A DNA stretch of 64,000 nucleotides. It comes from Microbacterium sp. 1S1 (GTDB lineage Bacteria; Actinomycetota; Actinomycetes; Actinomycetales; Microbacteriaceae). The stretch is taken from contig NZ_CP043430.1 of assembly GCF_008271365.1 (NCBI RefSeq), positions 2,914,001-2,978,000 of the forward strand. The letters run 5' to 3'. The notes below the pieces were generated by a model. It did not search any database, was not told where the DNA came from, and saw only the letters and a list, made by a program, of their open reading frames with translations. The translations under genes and the position numbers were made by a program. Positions 33,722 through 43,965 of the stretch are shown piece by piece; the stretch's first letter is position 1; each line of letters opens with the position of its first letter.

Positions 33722-35200
33722 TCACTCGGCCGTGTCGGCGTCCTTCTTGGCCGGAGCCTTCTTCGCCGCCGGCTTCTTGGCGGCCGGCTTCTTCTCGGCA
33801 GCGGGCTTCTCGTCCGCGTCGGCGTCCTTCGTGGCGGCCGCCTTCTTGGCAGGCGCCTTCTTCTTCGCGGCCGGCTTCTCCTCGGTCTCGGCGGCCTTCT
33901 CGCCCTCGTCCTCGGTCTCGTCGTCGGTCACGACGAAGTCGGAGAGGTCGACGGCCTTGCCGTTCGTGTCCACGACCTTGACCTTGCCCAGCGCGATCGC
34001 GAGCGCCTTGTTACGGGCGACCTCTCCGACCAGCGCGGGGAGCTGGTTCGAGGACTGCAGCGCCTCGACGAACTCCTGCGGCGCCATGCCGTACTGCGCG
34101 GCGGACTGGATGAGGTACTGCGAGAGCTCCTCCTGCGAGACCTGCACGTCGGCCTGCTCGGCGATCGTGTCGAGCAGCACCTGCGTGCGGAACTGCTTCT
34201 CGCTGGCCTCGGTCACCTCGGCGCGGTGCACGTCATCCTCGAGACGACCCTCACCCTCGAGGTGGTTGTGCACCTCGTCCTCGATGAGCTGCGGCGGGAC
34301 CGGGATGTCGATCTGCGCGAGCAGCGTCTCGACGAGCTTGTCGCGGGCGGCGGAGCCCTGCGTGAAGACACCCTGCTGCTCGACGCGCTCGCGCAGGCTG
34401 TCGCGCAGCTCGGCGATCGTGTCGAACTCGCTCGCGATCTGGGCGAACTCGTCGTCGGCCTCGGGGAGCTCGCGCTCCTTGACGGCCTTGACGGTGACGG
34501 AGACCTCCGCCTCCTTGCCGGCGTGGTCGCCGCCGACGAGGGCGGAGCGGAAGGTGGTGTCCTCACCGGCGGTGAGCGACTCGATCGCGTCGTCGATGCC
34601 CTCGAGGAGCTCGCCGGAGCCGATCTCGTATGAGACACCCTCGGCGCGGTCGATCTCGGCGCCGTCGATGGTGGCGACGAGGTCCAGCTCGACGAAGTCG
34701 CCCTTGGCCGCGGGGCGGTCGACGGGGATGAGCGTGCCGAAGCGGGCGCGCATGTTCTCCAGCTCGGCATCCAGGGCGGCCTCGTCGGCCTCCACGGCGT
34801 CGACCTCGAGGGTGATGCCCTCGTAGTCCGGGAGCTCGATCTCCGGGCGCACGTCGACCTCGACGTCGACCAGGAGGTCGCCCGAGAAGTCCTTCTCGTT
34901 CGGCCACTGCGTGATCTCGGCCGACGGGCGGCCGACGATGCGGAGCTTGTGCTCGGTGGTCGCCTCACGGAAGAACTTGTCCAGGCCTTCGTTGACGGCG
35001 TGCTCGATGACGGCACCGCGGCCGATGCGCTGGTCGATGATCGGAGCCGGCACCTTGCCCTTGCGGAAGCCGGGGATCTGGACGTCCTGTGCGATGTGCT
35101 CGTAGGCGTGCGCGATGCTCGGCTTGAGGTCGTCCGGGGTGACCGTGATGGTGAGCTTGACCCGGGTCGGGGTCAGCTTCTCGACGGTGCTGTTCGCCAT
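33722..35200 (-). CDS. tig: Trigger factor, ribosome-associated chaperone/PPIase, with Lys-Ala-rich tail
   Basis: 492 aa. The ribosome-binding domain has the [16 protein letters not shown] signature near residue 45. The FKBP-type PPIase domain is in the middle ([17 protein letters not shown]) and the C-terminal chaperone arms follow. Beyond about residue 430 comes a low-complexity tail with repeats such as [12 protein letters not shown] and [12 protein letters not shown], alternating acidic and basic blocks. The ATG at 35200 with AAGGAGA upstream is used; the open frame before it is the tRNA-Pro gene read as protein. First gene before the Clp protease genes. Confidence 0.96.
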   Translation of the reverse strand: MANSTVEKLTPTRVKLTITVTPDDLKPSIAHAYEHIAQDVQIPGFRKGKVPAPIIDQRIGRGAVIEHAVNEGLDKFFREATTEHKLRIVGRPSAEITQWPNEKDFSGDLLVDVEVDVRPEIELPDYEGITLEVDAVEADEAALDAELENMRARFGTLIPVDRPAAKGDFVELDLVATIDGAEIDRAEGVSYEIGSGELLEGIDDAIESLTAGEDTTFRSALVGGDHAGKEAEVSVTVKAVKERELPEADDEFAQIASEFDTIAELRDSLRERVEQQGVFTQGSAARDKLVETLLAQIDIPVPPQLIEDEVHNHLEGEGRLEDDVHRAEVTEASEKQFRTQVLLDTIAEQADVQVSQEELSQYLIQSAAQYGMAPQEFVEALQSSNQLPALVGEVARNKALAIALGKVKVVDTNGKAVDLSDFVVTDDETEDEGEKAAETEEKPAAKKKAPAKKAAATKDADADEKPAAEKKPAAKKPAAKKAPAKKDADTAE

Positions 35201-35261
35201 GCTGGTGTGTTCTCCTTGTGGTTTCCGCGCGGGACGCGGCTGAAAGGTCGTGGGGGTCGAG

Positions 35262-35335
35262 TCGGGGCGACAGGAGTTGAACCTGCGACCTCCCGCTCCC
35301 AAAGCGGGCGCTCTACCAAGCTGAGCTACGCCCCG
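35262..35335 (-). tRNA. tRNA-Pro (anticodon TGG)
   Basis: Cloverleaf of 74 bases with a seven-base acceptor stem CGGGGCG/CGCCCCG (35335-35329 with 35269-35263), anticodon loop CTTTGGGA reading TGG, and T-loop GGTTCAACTCC. CCA is not encoded; the discriminator is A at 35262. A TAGACT -10 lies upstream at 35366-35371. Confidence 0.95.
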
Positions 35336-35365
35336 GGGAATCCGCACGCAGATTCAGCCCCACAG

Positions 35366-35371
35366 AGTCTA
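35366..35371 (-). promoter_or_regulatory. -10 element (TAGACT) for tRNA-Pro
   Basis: TAGACT on the minus strand, 30 bases before the tRNA-Pro 5' end. It lies back to back with the tRNA-Gly -10 at 35400, so the two tRNA genes fire divergently from a 94-bp gap. Confidence 0.5.
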
Positions 35372-35399
35372 ACGGACAGGAGCACGCCCGACCGTCCGC

Positions 35400-35405
35400 T
35401 ATGAT
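35400..35405 (+). promoter_or_regulatory. -10 element (TATGAT) for tRNA-Gly
   Basis: TATGAT, one mismatch from consensus, 24 bases before the tRNA-Gly 5' end. No clear -35 is seen. Confidence 0.5.
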
Positions 35406-35429
35406 CGATGGAGTCCGGACACCGGTTCC

Positions 35430-35503
35430 GGGGGTGTAGCTCAATGGTAGAGTCTCAGTCTTCCAAACTGATTGCGCGGGTTCGATTCCCGTCACCCCCT
35501 CCA
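35430..35503 (+). tRNA. tRNA-Gly (anticodon TCC)
   Basis: Acceptor stem GGGGGTG (35430-35436) pairs with CACCCCC (35493-35499). The anticodon loop CTTCCAA reads TCC and the T-loop is GGTTCGATTCC. Discriminator T at 35500, and CCA is encoded at 35501-35503, unlike the neighbouring tRNA-Pro. Confidence 0.95.
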
Positions 35504-35522
35504 CTTAGACGCAGCCCGTTTG

Positions 35523-35999
35523 TCAGAGGGGCTTCCGCATCTGCTGCGTGACGACCTCGTACCCCGCCGTCTCGTACATCCTGATCGCCGGCCGGTTCCC
35601 GCCGAAGACATTGAGCTCGAGCGCTGTCGCGCCCGCCGCCCGTGCTGCGCCCTCCACCGCCGCGAGCAGACCGCGCCCCAGTCCCTCGCCACGTCGGCCG
35701 GCCTCCACCTCGATGTCGTAGAGGAACGCCACCCCGGGAGCACCGCGCGGATGATCGAGCCCCACCCAGGCGCGGCCGATGGCCCGCCCGCCCGCATCGA
35801 GTCCGCGGAGCACGAGCATGCGTGGCGTGTTCGGCCCTTGCGGCAGCATGCGCGCGTTGTCCGAGCGGGCCCGCTCCATCGCGCCGTCCGCGGGCCAGCG
35901 CCCTGCGGCGACCTGCTCGTGCGCGTACGCGCGCGCGACCTCGCCCATCCATTCGTCGAACTCGTCCGCCGTCATCGTCCGCACCGTCACGCCCGCCAT
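35523..35999 (-). CDS. GNAT-family N-acetyltransferase
   Basis: 158 aa. The GNAT acetyl-CoA motif is RRGEGLGRGLLAAVE near residue 105, after the strand VAFLYDIEVEAG. The end NRPAIRMYETAGYEVV is the usual motif B. N-terminal substrate half begins VTVRTMTADEFDEW. Substrate cannot be told. The ATG at 35999 begins the recognisable fold. The gene converges on tRNA-Gly and diverges from the HEVGH protein. Confidence 0.85.
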   Translation of the reverse strand: MAGVTVRTMTADEFDEWMGEVARAYAHEQVAAGRWPADGAMERARSDNARMLPQGPNTPRMLVLRGLDAGGRAIGRAWVGLDHPRGAPGVAFLYDIEVEAGRRGEGLGRGLLAAVEGAARAAGATALELNVFGGNRPAIRMYETAGYEVVTQQMRKPL

Positions 36000-36063
36000 G
36001 CGCTCATCCTGGCAGTCCCGCGCCCGCACCGCGTGCGCGCTGCGTCCAATACGCTGACAGCAG

Positions 36064-37356
36064 ATGCACGCAGTTCCCGACCGGAAGGCCAGAGCGAATG
36101 GACATGTCGTGACGGATGCGCTCCCCTCCGGCCCCGTCGCGGCGCCGATCCCGCCACACGGTGGCCACCGCCTGCCGACCGTGTTCTCGCAGCAGACGGA
36201 TGCGCCATCCAGGTCCGCTCCGGCGCCGAGGAGCGGACGCCGCCGCCCACGCGGACGCATCCTCGCGGGGGTGCTGGGCGGGGTCGTGGTGGTCAGCGGC
36301 CTGGCCACCGCACAGGTGTCGGCGAACCTCGGTTACGACGATGCCCGGACCCAGGTGGACGCCGCGACGCGCACTTTCCAGGCACAGCGCACCGAGGTCG
36401 ATCACCGCTACCGGGCGCTGCTGGAATCGACCGACGCCGGACACGTGATCCTCGACACCGGAGACGCGACCCTCCCCGTGCCGGAGGATGCCTGGGCCGC
36501 CCTGACCGCTGCCGTCGCGGATGGCGAAGGGATCGGCGCGGACATCGAAAAGGTCGTGGCGGCCACACCTCCATCGACCGGGGAGAAGCCCACGTGGTTC
36601 TGGGAGCTCTTCGCAGCCACCGCGGAGCTCCAGACCGATCAGGAGCGGGTGCACGACCTCGTCGACGACCTGAAGACCGCCTCTGCCGACGCCGCCGCCG
36701 GGCGGGACGCCGTGTCCGAGAGCGGGGTCGCGGTCGTCACGGCGGCCGGAACCGCCGCGGCGACCTTCGAAGCCGCGCACCTCTCCGCCCGCAATGACGC
36801 CGTGATCGCCCTGCGCGACGCCGCTTCGGACGCCACCGCCGTGACCGCGGTCGACGACACCACCGCCACCGTGTACGCCGCGCTGCAGAAGGCGGCGGCG
36901 CAGGTGGCGGCGACCGAGGCCGAGGAGCTGGCGGAGAAGGCGGGCCCCCTCCGCGGCTCTCGCCTGGAGATCGAGGCCTTCGCCCGCTCGCTCGCTCCGG
37001 GAGTCCTGCTGGAGTTCGATTGGTCCCCCGTCGTCAACGGCGCCGGGGACAACGGCAGCATGGGCGGCTACACCACCTGGTGGTGGGACGCACCGGGGCG
37101 TGCGGTCATAGAGCTGTCGAACTCGGTCGCGGAGCAGTGGCCGGCGGAACGCAGCAAGGCGCTCGTCGCGCATGAGGTCGGTCACGCCATCAGCGTGAAG
37201 TGTCAGGACATGTACGACTCGTCCACCCAGGACAGCATCGAGAAGTGGGCGACGGCCTGGGCCATCAGCATGGGCTTCACGGACGAGGCGAACGGCGTCT
37301 GGGCCTACGGGTATCCGCCGCAGAACTACATCGACGCCGCGGCCGGCTGCCGCTGA
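36064..37356 (+). CDS. Membrane-anchored protein with HEVGH metal-binding motif (putative metallopeptidase)
   Basis: 430 aa. A 70-residue proline/arginine-rich cytoplasmic part is followed by one membrane helix (about 71-90, GVLGGVVVVSGLATAQV). A helical coiled-coil-like stalk with many alanines covers about 95-320, and the C-terminal domain contains HEVGH at 370-374 (KALVAHEVGHAISVK). Two cysteines in the C-terminal domain could form a disulfide. HExxH marks zinc peptidases, and a downstream Glu is available in the following helices, but the family is not one I recognise. TACGCT at 36050-36055 ends eight bases before the ATG, suggesting a leaderless mRNA. Confidence 0.75.
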   Translation: MHAVPDRKARANGHVVTDALPSGPVAAPIPPHGGHRLPTVFSQQTDAPSRSAPAPRSGRRRPRGRILAGVLGGVVVVSGLATAQVSANLGYDDARTQVDAATRTFQAQRTEVDHRYRALLESTDAGHVILDTGDATLPVPEDAWAALTAAVADGEGIGADIEKVVAATPPSTGEKPTWFWELFAATAELQTDQERVHDLVDDLKTASADAAAGRDAVSESGVAVVTAAGTAAATFEAAHLSARNDAVIALRDAASDATAVTAVDDTTATVYAALQKAAAQVAATEAEELAEKAGPLRGSRLEIEAFARSLAPGVLLEFDWSPVVNGAGDNGSMGGYTTWWWDAPGRAVIELSNSVAEQWPAERSKALVAHEVGHAISVKCQDMYDSSTQDSIEKWATAWAISMGFTDEANGVWAYGYPPQNYIDAAAGCR

Positions 37357-37360
37357 GACG

Positions 37361-37395
37361 GAAGAAGCCGCCGTGATCGCCACGGCGGCTTCTTC
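37361..37395. terminator. Bidirectional terminator between HEVGH gene and rbpA
   Basis: A perfect 15-bp stem (37361-37375 with 37381-37395) and five-base loop, bordered by GAAGAA and TTCTTC ends that give short U-rich flanks in both directions. It separates convergent genes. Confidence 0.85.
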
Positions 37396-37413
37396 TCGCG
37401 TTTCAGAGGGCGG

Positions 37414-37767
37414 TCACTGCCCCCGACGCTCGCGGAGCTGAGTGAGGGCGTCCTCCAGGAGCTGGACAGCCTCTTCGTCCGTCCGACGCTCCTTCACGTA
37501 GGCGAGGTGTGTCTTGTACGGCTCGGCCTTGGCGACCGCCGGAGGGTTCTCCTTGTCGCGGCCGGCCGGGAGACCGGACTGCGGGTGGTCGATGATCTCC
37601 GGGATCTCCTCCTCGGGGAGACCGGCGGCGAAGTACCGCACCGTCTCGTTGCCGAGGCCGTCCCAGTACGACACCGCGATGCGGTCGGCATGGTAGCCGT
37701 GGTCCTGCTCCCCCATAGGACCAGAACCGACACGGGTACCGCGGATAGCGTTTCCACCGGTAGCCAT
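37414..37767 (-). CDS. rbpA: RNA polymerase-binding protein RbpA
   Basis: 117 aa actinobacterial transcription factor that binds RNA polymerase and sigma-A-type factors and stabilises open complexes. The N-terminal tail is MATGGNAIRGTRVGSGPMGE; the core (RIAVSYWDGLGNETVRYFA) and the C-terminal sigma-interacting helix (DEEAVQLLEDALTQLRERR) are present. The ATG overlaps the secG stop by one base (TGATG), placing it at the end of the glycolytic/sec operon. Confidence 0.92.
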   Translation of the reverse strand: MATGGNAIRGTRVGSGPMGEQDHGYHADRIAVSYWDGLGNETVRYFAAGLPEEEIPEIIDHPQSGLPAGRDKENPPAVAKAEPYKTHLAYVKERRTDEEAVQLLEDALTQLRERRGQ

Positions 37768-38015
37768 CAGATCACCTCGAACTTCGTGATGAGGCCGAGC
37801 GCCACGATGGCGACGAACCACGTGAGCGCCAGGACGACGGTGAAGCGGTTCAGGTTCCGCTCCGCGAGACCGGAGGAGCCGACCGCAGTGGTCATGCCGC
37901 CGCCGAACATGTCGGACAGACCGCCACCGCGGCCCTTGTGCAAGAGGATGAGGAGAGTCAGCAGGACGCTGGTGATGCCCAGCACGACCTGCAGGACAAA
38001 CTCGAGAATTGCCAC
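37767..38015 (-). CDS. secG: Preprotein translocase subunit SecG
   Basis: 82 aa with two membrane helices (about 1-22 and 55-76) and the conserved cytoplasmic loop LLHKGRGGGLSDMFGGG. Auxiliary subunit of SecYEG. Start is GTG with AAAGG nine bases upstream; the longer open frame has no support. Follows tpiA as in many Gram-positive genomes. Confidence 0.93.
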   Translation of the reverse strand: MAILEFVLQVVLGITSVLLTLLILLHKGRGGGLSDMFGGGMTTAVGSSGLAERNLNRFTVVLALTWFVAIVALGLITKFEVI

Positions 38016-38095
38016 GGAAAGTGCCTTTCGCTGGGGCCGGAGCGCCCCCGTAACGGTCAAGTATACGGTGCAGCGGGGCCGTAGCCCCGCTGCAC

Positions 38096-38887
38096 TCACA
38101 CGCCGACGTGCTCCTCGAACCGGATGATCGCCGCGAACTCGTCAACGACGAGGCTCGCGCCGCCGACCAACGCACCGTCCACATCGGGCTCGCGCATGAA
38201 GCTGGCGATGTTCGCCGCCTTCACCGACCCGCCGTAGAGGATGCGCGTACGGGCGGCCGCCTCGTCTCCGAGGACTTTCGCGATCACGCCGCGGAGTGCC
38301 GCGCAGACATCCTGCGCCTGCTGCGCGGTGGCCGCCTGACCGGAGCCGATGGCCCAGACCGGCTCGTACGCCACGACGATGTCGGCCGAGGGCGAGACGC
38401 CCTGCAGAGCGGCTTCGAGCTGTCCGGCCGGAACGGCGCTGGCGCCGAACTTCTCCAGGTCCTCCGCCGTCTCACCGACGCAGATCACGGGGGCGAGGCC
38501 GTGCTTGAGGGCCGCCTTCACCTTGCCGGCCACGACCTCGTCGGACTCGGCGTGGTATTCGCGGCGCTCGGAGTGCCCGATGATGACGTACTTCGCGTCG
38601 AGCTTCGCCAGGAACGCCCCGGAGATCTCGCCGGTGTACGCACCGGAGTCATGCGCCGAGAGGTCCTGCGCGCCGAACGCGAACGGGATCTTGTCCGCGT
38701 CGATCAGCGTCTGCACACTGCGGATGTCCGTGAAGGGCGGGAACACCGCCACCTCGACCGATCCGTCCTCGTGCTTGGCGTCCTTCAGCGTCCAGTGCAG
38801 CTTCTGCACGAACGCCACCGCCTGCAGGTGGTCCAGGTTCATCTTCCAGTTGCCCGCGATCAGCGGGGTACGGGAGCTCACGCCCAT
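38096..38887 (-). CDS. tpiA: Triose-phosphate isomerase
   Basis: 263 aa TIM barrel. N-terminal [12 protein letters not shown], electrophilic His in [11 protein letters not shown], catalytic Glu in [13 protein letters not shown], and phosphate loop [14 protein letters not shown] at 38887 has GGAGG seven bases upstream and overlaps pgk by ten bases. A GTG at 38881 is an alternative. Interconverts dihydroxyacetone phosphate and glyceraldehyde 3-phosphate. Confidence 0.97.
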   Translation of the reverse strand: MGVSSRTPLIAGNWKMNLDHLQAVAFVQKLHWTLKDAKHEDGSVEVAVFPPFTDIRSVQTLIDADKIPFAFGAQDLSAHDSGAYTGEISGAFLAKLDAKYVIIGHSERREYHAESDEVVAGKVKAALKHGLAPVICVGETAEDLEKFGASAVPAGQLEAALQGVSPSADIVVAYEPVWAIGSGQAATAQQAQDVCAALRGVIAKVLGDEAAARTRILYGGSVKAANIASFMREPDVDGALVGGASLVVDEFAAIIRFEEHVGV

Positions 38888-40092
38888 CCGAGGACCTCCA
38901 GCCCAGGTAGTTTCTTGCCCTCGAGGAATTCGAGGGATGCGCCGCCGCCAGTCGAGATGTGCCCGAACTGGTCGTCGGTGAATCCCAGCTGGCGGACGGC
39001 TGCGGCGGAGTCACCGCCACCGACGACGCTCAGGCCGTCGACCTCGGTCAGCGCCTGCGCGACCGCCTTGGTGCCCGCAGCGAACGCCGGGAACTCGAAC
39101 ACGCCCATCGGGCCGTTCCAGAACACCGTCTTCGATCCGCGGATGACCTCTGCGAAGCGCGCCGCGGTCTCCGGCCCGATGTCCAGGCCGATGCCCGACG
39201 AGCCGAACGCCGTCTCCTCGATCGCGTCCGCGGCAGCCACCTCGTGGTCCGCGTCCGCGCCGAACGATGCGGCGACCATCACGTCGGTGGGGAGCACGAG
39301 CTCCACGCCGCGCTCGGCCGCCTCGGCGATGTAGCCCCGGACGGTGTCGAGCTGGTCCTCTTCGAGGAGGCTCGACGCCACGGCGTGCCCCTGCGCCTTC
39401 AGGAAGGTGAAGAGCATGCCCCCGCCGACGAGGATGCGGTCGACCCGCGGCAGCAGGTGCGAGATGACTCCGAGCTTGTCGCTCACCTTCGACCCGCCGA
39501 GCACGACCGCGTACGGGCGCTCTGGATTCTCCGTCAGGCGGTCGAGCACGTCCAGCTCGGTCGCGATCAGGAGGCCGGCTGCCGACGGCAGCAGCTTCGC
39601 GAGGTCGTAGACGCTCGCCTGCTTGCGGTGCACGACGCCGAAGCCGTCGGAGACGAGCACGTCGCCCAGTTCCGCGAGCTGCGCCGCGAAGGCACCGCGC
39701 TCGGCCTCGTCCTTCGAGGTCTCCCCCGGGTTGAATCGGAGGTTCTCGATCACGACGACCTGGCCGTTCTCGAGGGACCCCACTGCGTCCTTCGCAGCCT
39801 CGCCGACCGTGTCGCCCGCGAAGGCGACCGGTGCGCCGAGCAGCTCGGACAGTCGCTGCGCGACCGGCTCCAGGCTGTACTGCGGGTCGGGGGCGCCGTC
39901 GGGGCGACCGAGGTGCGAGCAGACGACGACGCGGGCACCCGCGTCGATCAGGGTCTTCAGGGTCGGCAACGAGGCGCGGACACGGCCATCGTCCGTGATG
40001 ACCCCGTCCCGCAGGGGGACGTTCAGGTCACAACGGACGATGACGCGCTTGCCCTCGAGCGAACCCAGTGAGTCCAGGGTGCGCAGAGTCAT
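38878..40092 (-). CDS. pgk: Phosphoglycerate kinase
   Basis: 404 aa two-domain kinase making ATP from 1,3-bisphosphoglycerate. Visible: [12 protein letters not shown], the substrate-binding [23 protein letters not shown] in the nucleotide domain, and the [13 protein letters not shown] hinge at the C-terminal side. Ten bases after gap, in the gap-pgk-tpiA order. Confidence 0.97.
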   Translation of the reverse strand: MTLRTLDSLGSLEGKRVIVRCDLNVPLRDGVITDDGRVRASLPTLKTLIDAGARVVVCSHLGRPDGAPDPQYSLEPVAQRLSELLGAPVAFAGDTVGEAAKDAVGSLENGQVVVIENLRFNPGETSKDEAERGAFAAQLAELGDVLVSDGFGVVHRKQASVYDLAKLLPSAAGLLIATELDVLDRLTENPERPYAVVLGGSKVSDKLGVISHLLPRVDRILVGGGMLFTFLKAQGHAVASSLLEEDQLDTVRGYIAEAAERGVELVLPTDVMVAASFGADADHEVAAADAIEETAFGSSGIGLDIGPETAARFAEVIRGSKTVFWNGPMGVFEFPAFAAGTKAVAQALTEVDGLSVVGGGDSAAAVRQLGFTDDQFGHISTGGGASLEFLEGKKLPGLEVLGWA

Positions 40093-40102
40093 GTGTCGGA
40101 GC

Positions 40103-41113
<1,011 letters not shown>

Positions 41114-41228
41114 TCAGGTCTCCCTGTTTCTCATGCGCCGAGCGCCGCTGTCGAGCGTGCGCCATGCGCGGGTTTTTTGGCTGAGATGGCGCCCCGACGA
41201 GCCGTGGGCCCGCCGGGACGCGACCCGA

Positions 41229-41855
41229 TTACGACAGTACCAGCAGGCCGTTCGTCTGCTGACGGGCGACCTCGAAGCGCTGGGCGACGTTCTCCCAGTT
41301 GGCGATGTTCCACGCGGCCTTGACGTAGTCGGCCTTCACGTTGAGGTAGTCCAGGTAGAAGGCGTGCTCCCACATGTCGAGCTGGAACAGCGGAATGGTG
41401 CCCTGCGCGGTGTTCGACTGCTGGTCGAAGAGCTGCTGGATGATGAGGCGCGAGCCGATCGAGTCCCAGCTCAGCACCGCCCAGCCGGAGCCCTGGATCC
41501 CGGTCGCGGCGGCGGTGAAGTGCGCCTGGAACTTCTCGAACGAACCGAAGTACTCGTCGATGGCCGCCTTGAGCTCGCCCTCGGGCTGACCGCCGCCGTT
41601 CGGCGACAGGTTGGTCCAGAAGATCGAGTGGTTGACGTGCCCGCCGAGGTTGAAGGCGAGGTCCTTCTCGAGCTTGTTCACGTTCGCGAGGTTGCCGCTC
41701 TCGCGGGCCTCGGCAAGCTGCTCCAGAGCGGTGTTGGCGCCCGCGACGTACGTCGCGTGGTGCTTGTCATGGTGCAGCTCCATGATCTTGCCGCTGATGT
41801 GCGGCTCGAGAGCGGCGAAGTCGTAGGGAAGGTCGGGGAGCGTGTAGGTGGCCAT
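41229..41855 (-). CDS. sodA: Superoxide dismutase, Fe/Mn family
   Basis: 208 aa. The metal ligands are visible in order: His in [12 protein letters not shown], His in [10 protein letters not shown], and Asp/His in [12 protein letters not shown]. The [17 protein letters not shown] start and overall length are typical. Sequence alone suggests the Mn- or cambialistic type (GGG...QP and WAVLSWD features), but the metal is not certain. The ATG at 41855 matches family starts. Own transcription unit between whiA and gap. Confidence 0.95.
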   Translation of the reverse strand: MATYTLPDLPYDFAALEPHISGKIMELHHDKHHATYVAGANTALEQLAEARESGNLANVNKLEKDLAFNLGGHVNHSIFWTNLSPNGGGQPEGELKAAIDEYFGSFEKFQAHFTAAATGIQGSGWAVLSWDSIGSRLIIQQLFDQQSNTAQGTIPLFQLDMWEHAFYLDYLNVKADYVKAAWNIANWENVAQRFEVARQQTNGLLVLS

Positions 41856-42016
41856 ATCGCATTCATCCAATCCGCGCCGCGCCGCGGCGCTTGCCGATGC
41901 TCCGCGTCGCCGATGTGCGACGGAGAGCGGACGACTTTCATCCTACTGACGCCAACGCGCGCGGCGCCCCGATCCTTCCGGGGGTTGACACGTCGGGAAA
42001 ACGACGCGCCGACGGG

Positions 42017-42994
42017 TCAGACGTCGAGCCCGGCCGGGACAGCCGCCTCGGTCCCGGGGATGCCCTCCTGCTGCGCGCGCTTGTCCGCCATCGCCAGCAG
42101 ACGCCGGATCCGGCCGGCCACCGCGTCCTTCGTCAGCGGCGGGTCGGCGTGATGTCCGAGCTCGTCGAGGCTGGCATCGCGGTGGGCGAGCCGGAGCTCG
42201 CCGGCCACGCGGAGGTGGTCGGGCACCTCGTCGGCGAGGATCTCGAGCGCGCGCTCGACACGGGCGCACGCAGCCACGGCTGCCTGCGCGGAGCGGCGGA
42301 GGTTGGCGTCGTCGAAGTTGACGAGGCGGTTCACCCCGGCGCGGACCTCGCGACGCTGACGGAGCTCCTCCCAGGCGAGAGCGGTGCGCTGGGCGCCCAT
42401 CTCGTTGAGGATCGTACGGATGGCCTCACCCTCGCGCACGACGACCCGCGGCAGACCGCGGACCTCGCGTGCCTTCGCGGCCACGCCGAGACGATGGGCG
42501 GCGCCCACGAGGGCCATGGCCGCCTCCGAAGAGGGGCAGGCGACCTCGAGCATGGCGGAACGGCCCGGCTCGCTCAGCGTTCCTGCCGCCAGGAACGCAC
42601 CGCGCCACAGGCCGGCGACCTCGGCGCGGGAGCCGGTGGTGAGACGGTTCGGAAGCCCACGGACGGGGCGACGACGCTGATCGAGCAACCCCGTCTGACG
42701 CGCCAGCGTCTCCCCCTGCGCGATGACGCGGACGGCCCAGCGGGCACCGTCGTTGGCGGTGCTCGACTGCACCTGAGCGATCTCCGGCCGGACGCCGTAG
42801 ATCTCTGCGAGGTCGCGCGCCACACGCCGGGCGAGCGTCTCGGCATCGACCTCCGCCTCCACGGCCACCCGGCCTGCGATGGAGTGCAGACCGCCGGCGA
42901 ACCGGAGGATGGCTGTCACCTCAGCGACGCGCACCGTCGGGGGTGCATTGCGGATGCTGACGAGCTCAGCCTTGACGTCGGTGGTTAGTGCCAC
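42017..42994 (-). CDS. whiA: Sporulation/division regulator WhiA
   Basis: 325 aa. The N-terminal two-thirds is the LAGLIDADG homing-endonuclease-like fold ([19 protein letters not shown]) without nuclease residues; the C-terminal HTH is around residues 240-310 ([20 protein letters not shown]). Conserved even in non-sporulating actinobacteria, linked to cell division control. GTG start. Belongs to the uvrC-rapZ-whiA series, with yvcK missing from its usual place. Confidence 0.95.
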   Translation of the reverse strand: MALTTDVKAELVSIRNAPPTVRVAEVTAILRFAGGLHSIAGRVAVEAEVDAETLARRVARDLAEIYGVRPEIAQVQSSTANDGARWAVRVIAQGETLARQTGLLDQRRRPVRGLPNRLTTGSRAEVAGLWRGAFLAAGTLSEPGRSAMLEVACPSSEAAMALVGAAHRLGVAAKAREVRGLPRVVVREGEAIRTILNEMGAQRTALAWEELRQRREVRAGVNRLVNFDDANLRRSAQAAVAACARVERALEILADEVPDHLRVAGELRLAHRDASLDELGHHADPPLTKDAVAGRIRRLLAMADKRAQQEGIPGTEAAVPAGLDV

Positions 42995-43057
42995 GAGACT
43001 CCTTCACGTTCACGCGCCGGGTCGCGACGCAAACCTCCAGCTTACTCGCTCGGGGGC

Positions 43058-43930
43058 CTACTCCCTGCCCAGGTCGCGGTGCCGGACGTTCACGGCGACG
43101 CCCGGAATCGCCGCCAGGCGACGTGCCAGCTCTTCCGACATCGCGACCGAGCGGTGCTTGCCACCGGTGCATCCGATGGCGATCGTGGAATGGCTCTTGT
43201 TCTCGCGCTGATACCCCTCCAGGACGGGCACCAGTGCCTTGGCGTAGGCGTCGAGGAACTCCTCCGCACCGTCGCGGGAGAGCACGTACTCCCGCACCGT
43301 CTCGTCCTGCCCCGTGAGGCCGCGGAGGTCCTCGTTCCAATAGGGATTCGGCAGGAAGCGCATGTCGGCGACGACGTCGACGTCGGTGGGCAGCCCGTAC
43401 TTGAAGCCGAAGCTGAGGAGGGTGACCCGGTGTCGCGCCTCCCCCTCTTCCGAGAAGATGTCGGACACCTTCGTCGCGAGTTGGTGGATGTTCAACGAAG
43501 AGGTGTCGATCACGAGATCTGCGGCCTCGCGGATCGGGGCGAGTCGCGTGCGCTCGGTGCGGATGCCGTCGAGCAGGGTGCCGTCGCCCTGCAGCGGATG
43601 CGGACGACGCACCGATTCGAAGCGTCGGACGAGGACGTCGTCCGACGCGTCGAGGAAGAGCACACGGATGGAGCCCCGCGTGCGCAGGACCCGGGCGACG
43701 CCGGGGAAGTCGTCGAAGAGATTGCGGCCGCGGACATCGACCACGGCCGCGACCTTGGGAAGCGAGTCGCCACCCATCCCGGTCAAGTCGAGCAGCGGAC
43801 GCAGGATCTGCGGGGGCAGGTTGTCGACGACGTACCAGCCGAGATCCTCCAGCGCATTCGCGACCGTGGTCCGACCCGCGCCGGACATCCCGGTGACGAT
43901 GAGGAACTCGCCCTTCACCCCGTCAGACAT
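43058..43930 (-). CDS. rapZ: RapZ/YvcJ-family nucleotide-binding protein
   Basis: 290 aa. N-terminal P-loop-like motif [14 protein letters not shown], in which the usual P-loop lysine is arginine, as I recall for other actinobacterial members. The C-terminal domain has [20 protein letters not shown] and ends with the phosphosugar/RNA-binding [16 protein letters not shown] motif. RapZ regulates glucosamine-6-phosphate synthesis through small RNA in E. coli; the actinobacterial role is unclear. 35 bases downstream of uvrC. Confidence 0.93.
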   Translation of the reverse strand: MSDGVKGEFLIVTGMSGAGRTTVANALEDLGWYVVDNLPPQILRPLLDLTGMGGDSLPKVAAVVDVRGRNLFDDFPGVARVLRTRGSIRVLFLDASDDVLVRRFESVRRPHPLQGDGTLLDGIRTERTRLAPIREAADLVIDTSSLNIHQLATKVSDIFSEEGEARHRVTLLSFGFKYGLPTDVDVVADMRFLPNPYWNEDLRGLTGQDETVREYVLSRDGAEEFLDAYAKALVPVLEGYQRENKSHSTIAIGCTGGKHRSVAMSEELARRLAAIPGVAVNVRHRDLGRE

Positions 43931-43965
43931 GACTCACTGCTCCTTCTCCCCCTCGGCCTCCCAGC

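Noticed and set aside
35201..35347. N-terminal extension of trigger factor (starts [14 protein letters not shown])
   Set aside because: This stretch is the tRNA-Pro gene read as protein; the family start is the ATG at 35200.
41160..41185. GCGCCATGCGCGGG followed by six T, resembling a terminator on the plus strand
   Set aside because: The stem is only four base pairs and no plus-strand gene ends there.
41991..42014. CGTCGG/CCGACG hairpin near the whiA stop
   Set aside because: A six-bp stem touching the stop region in GC-rich DNA is too weak to call a terminator.
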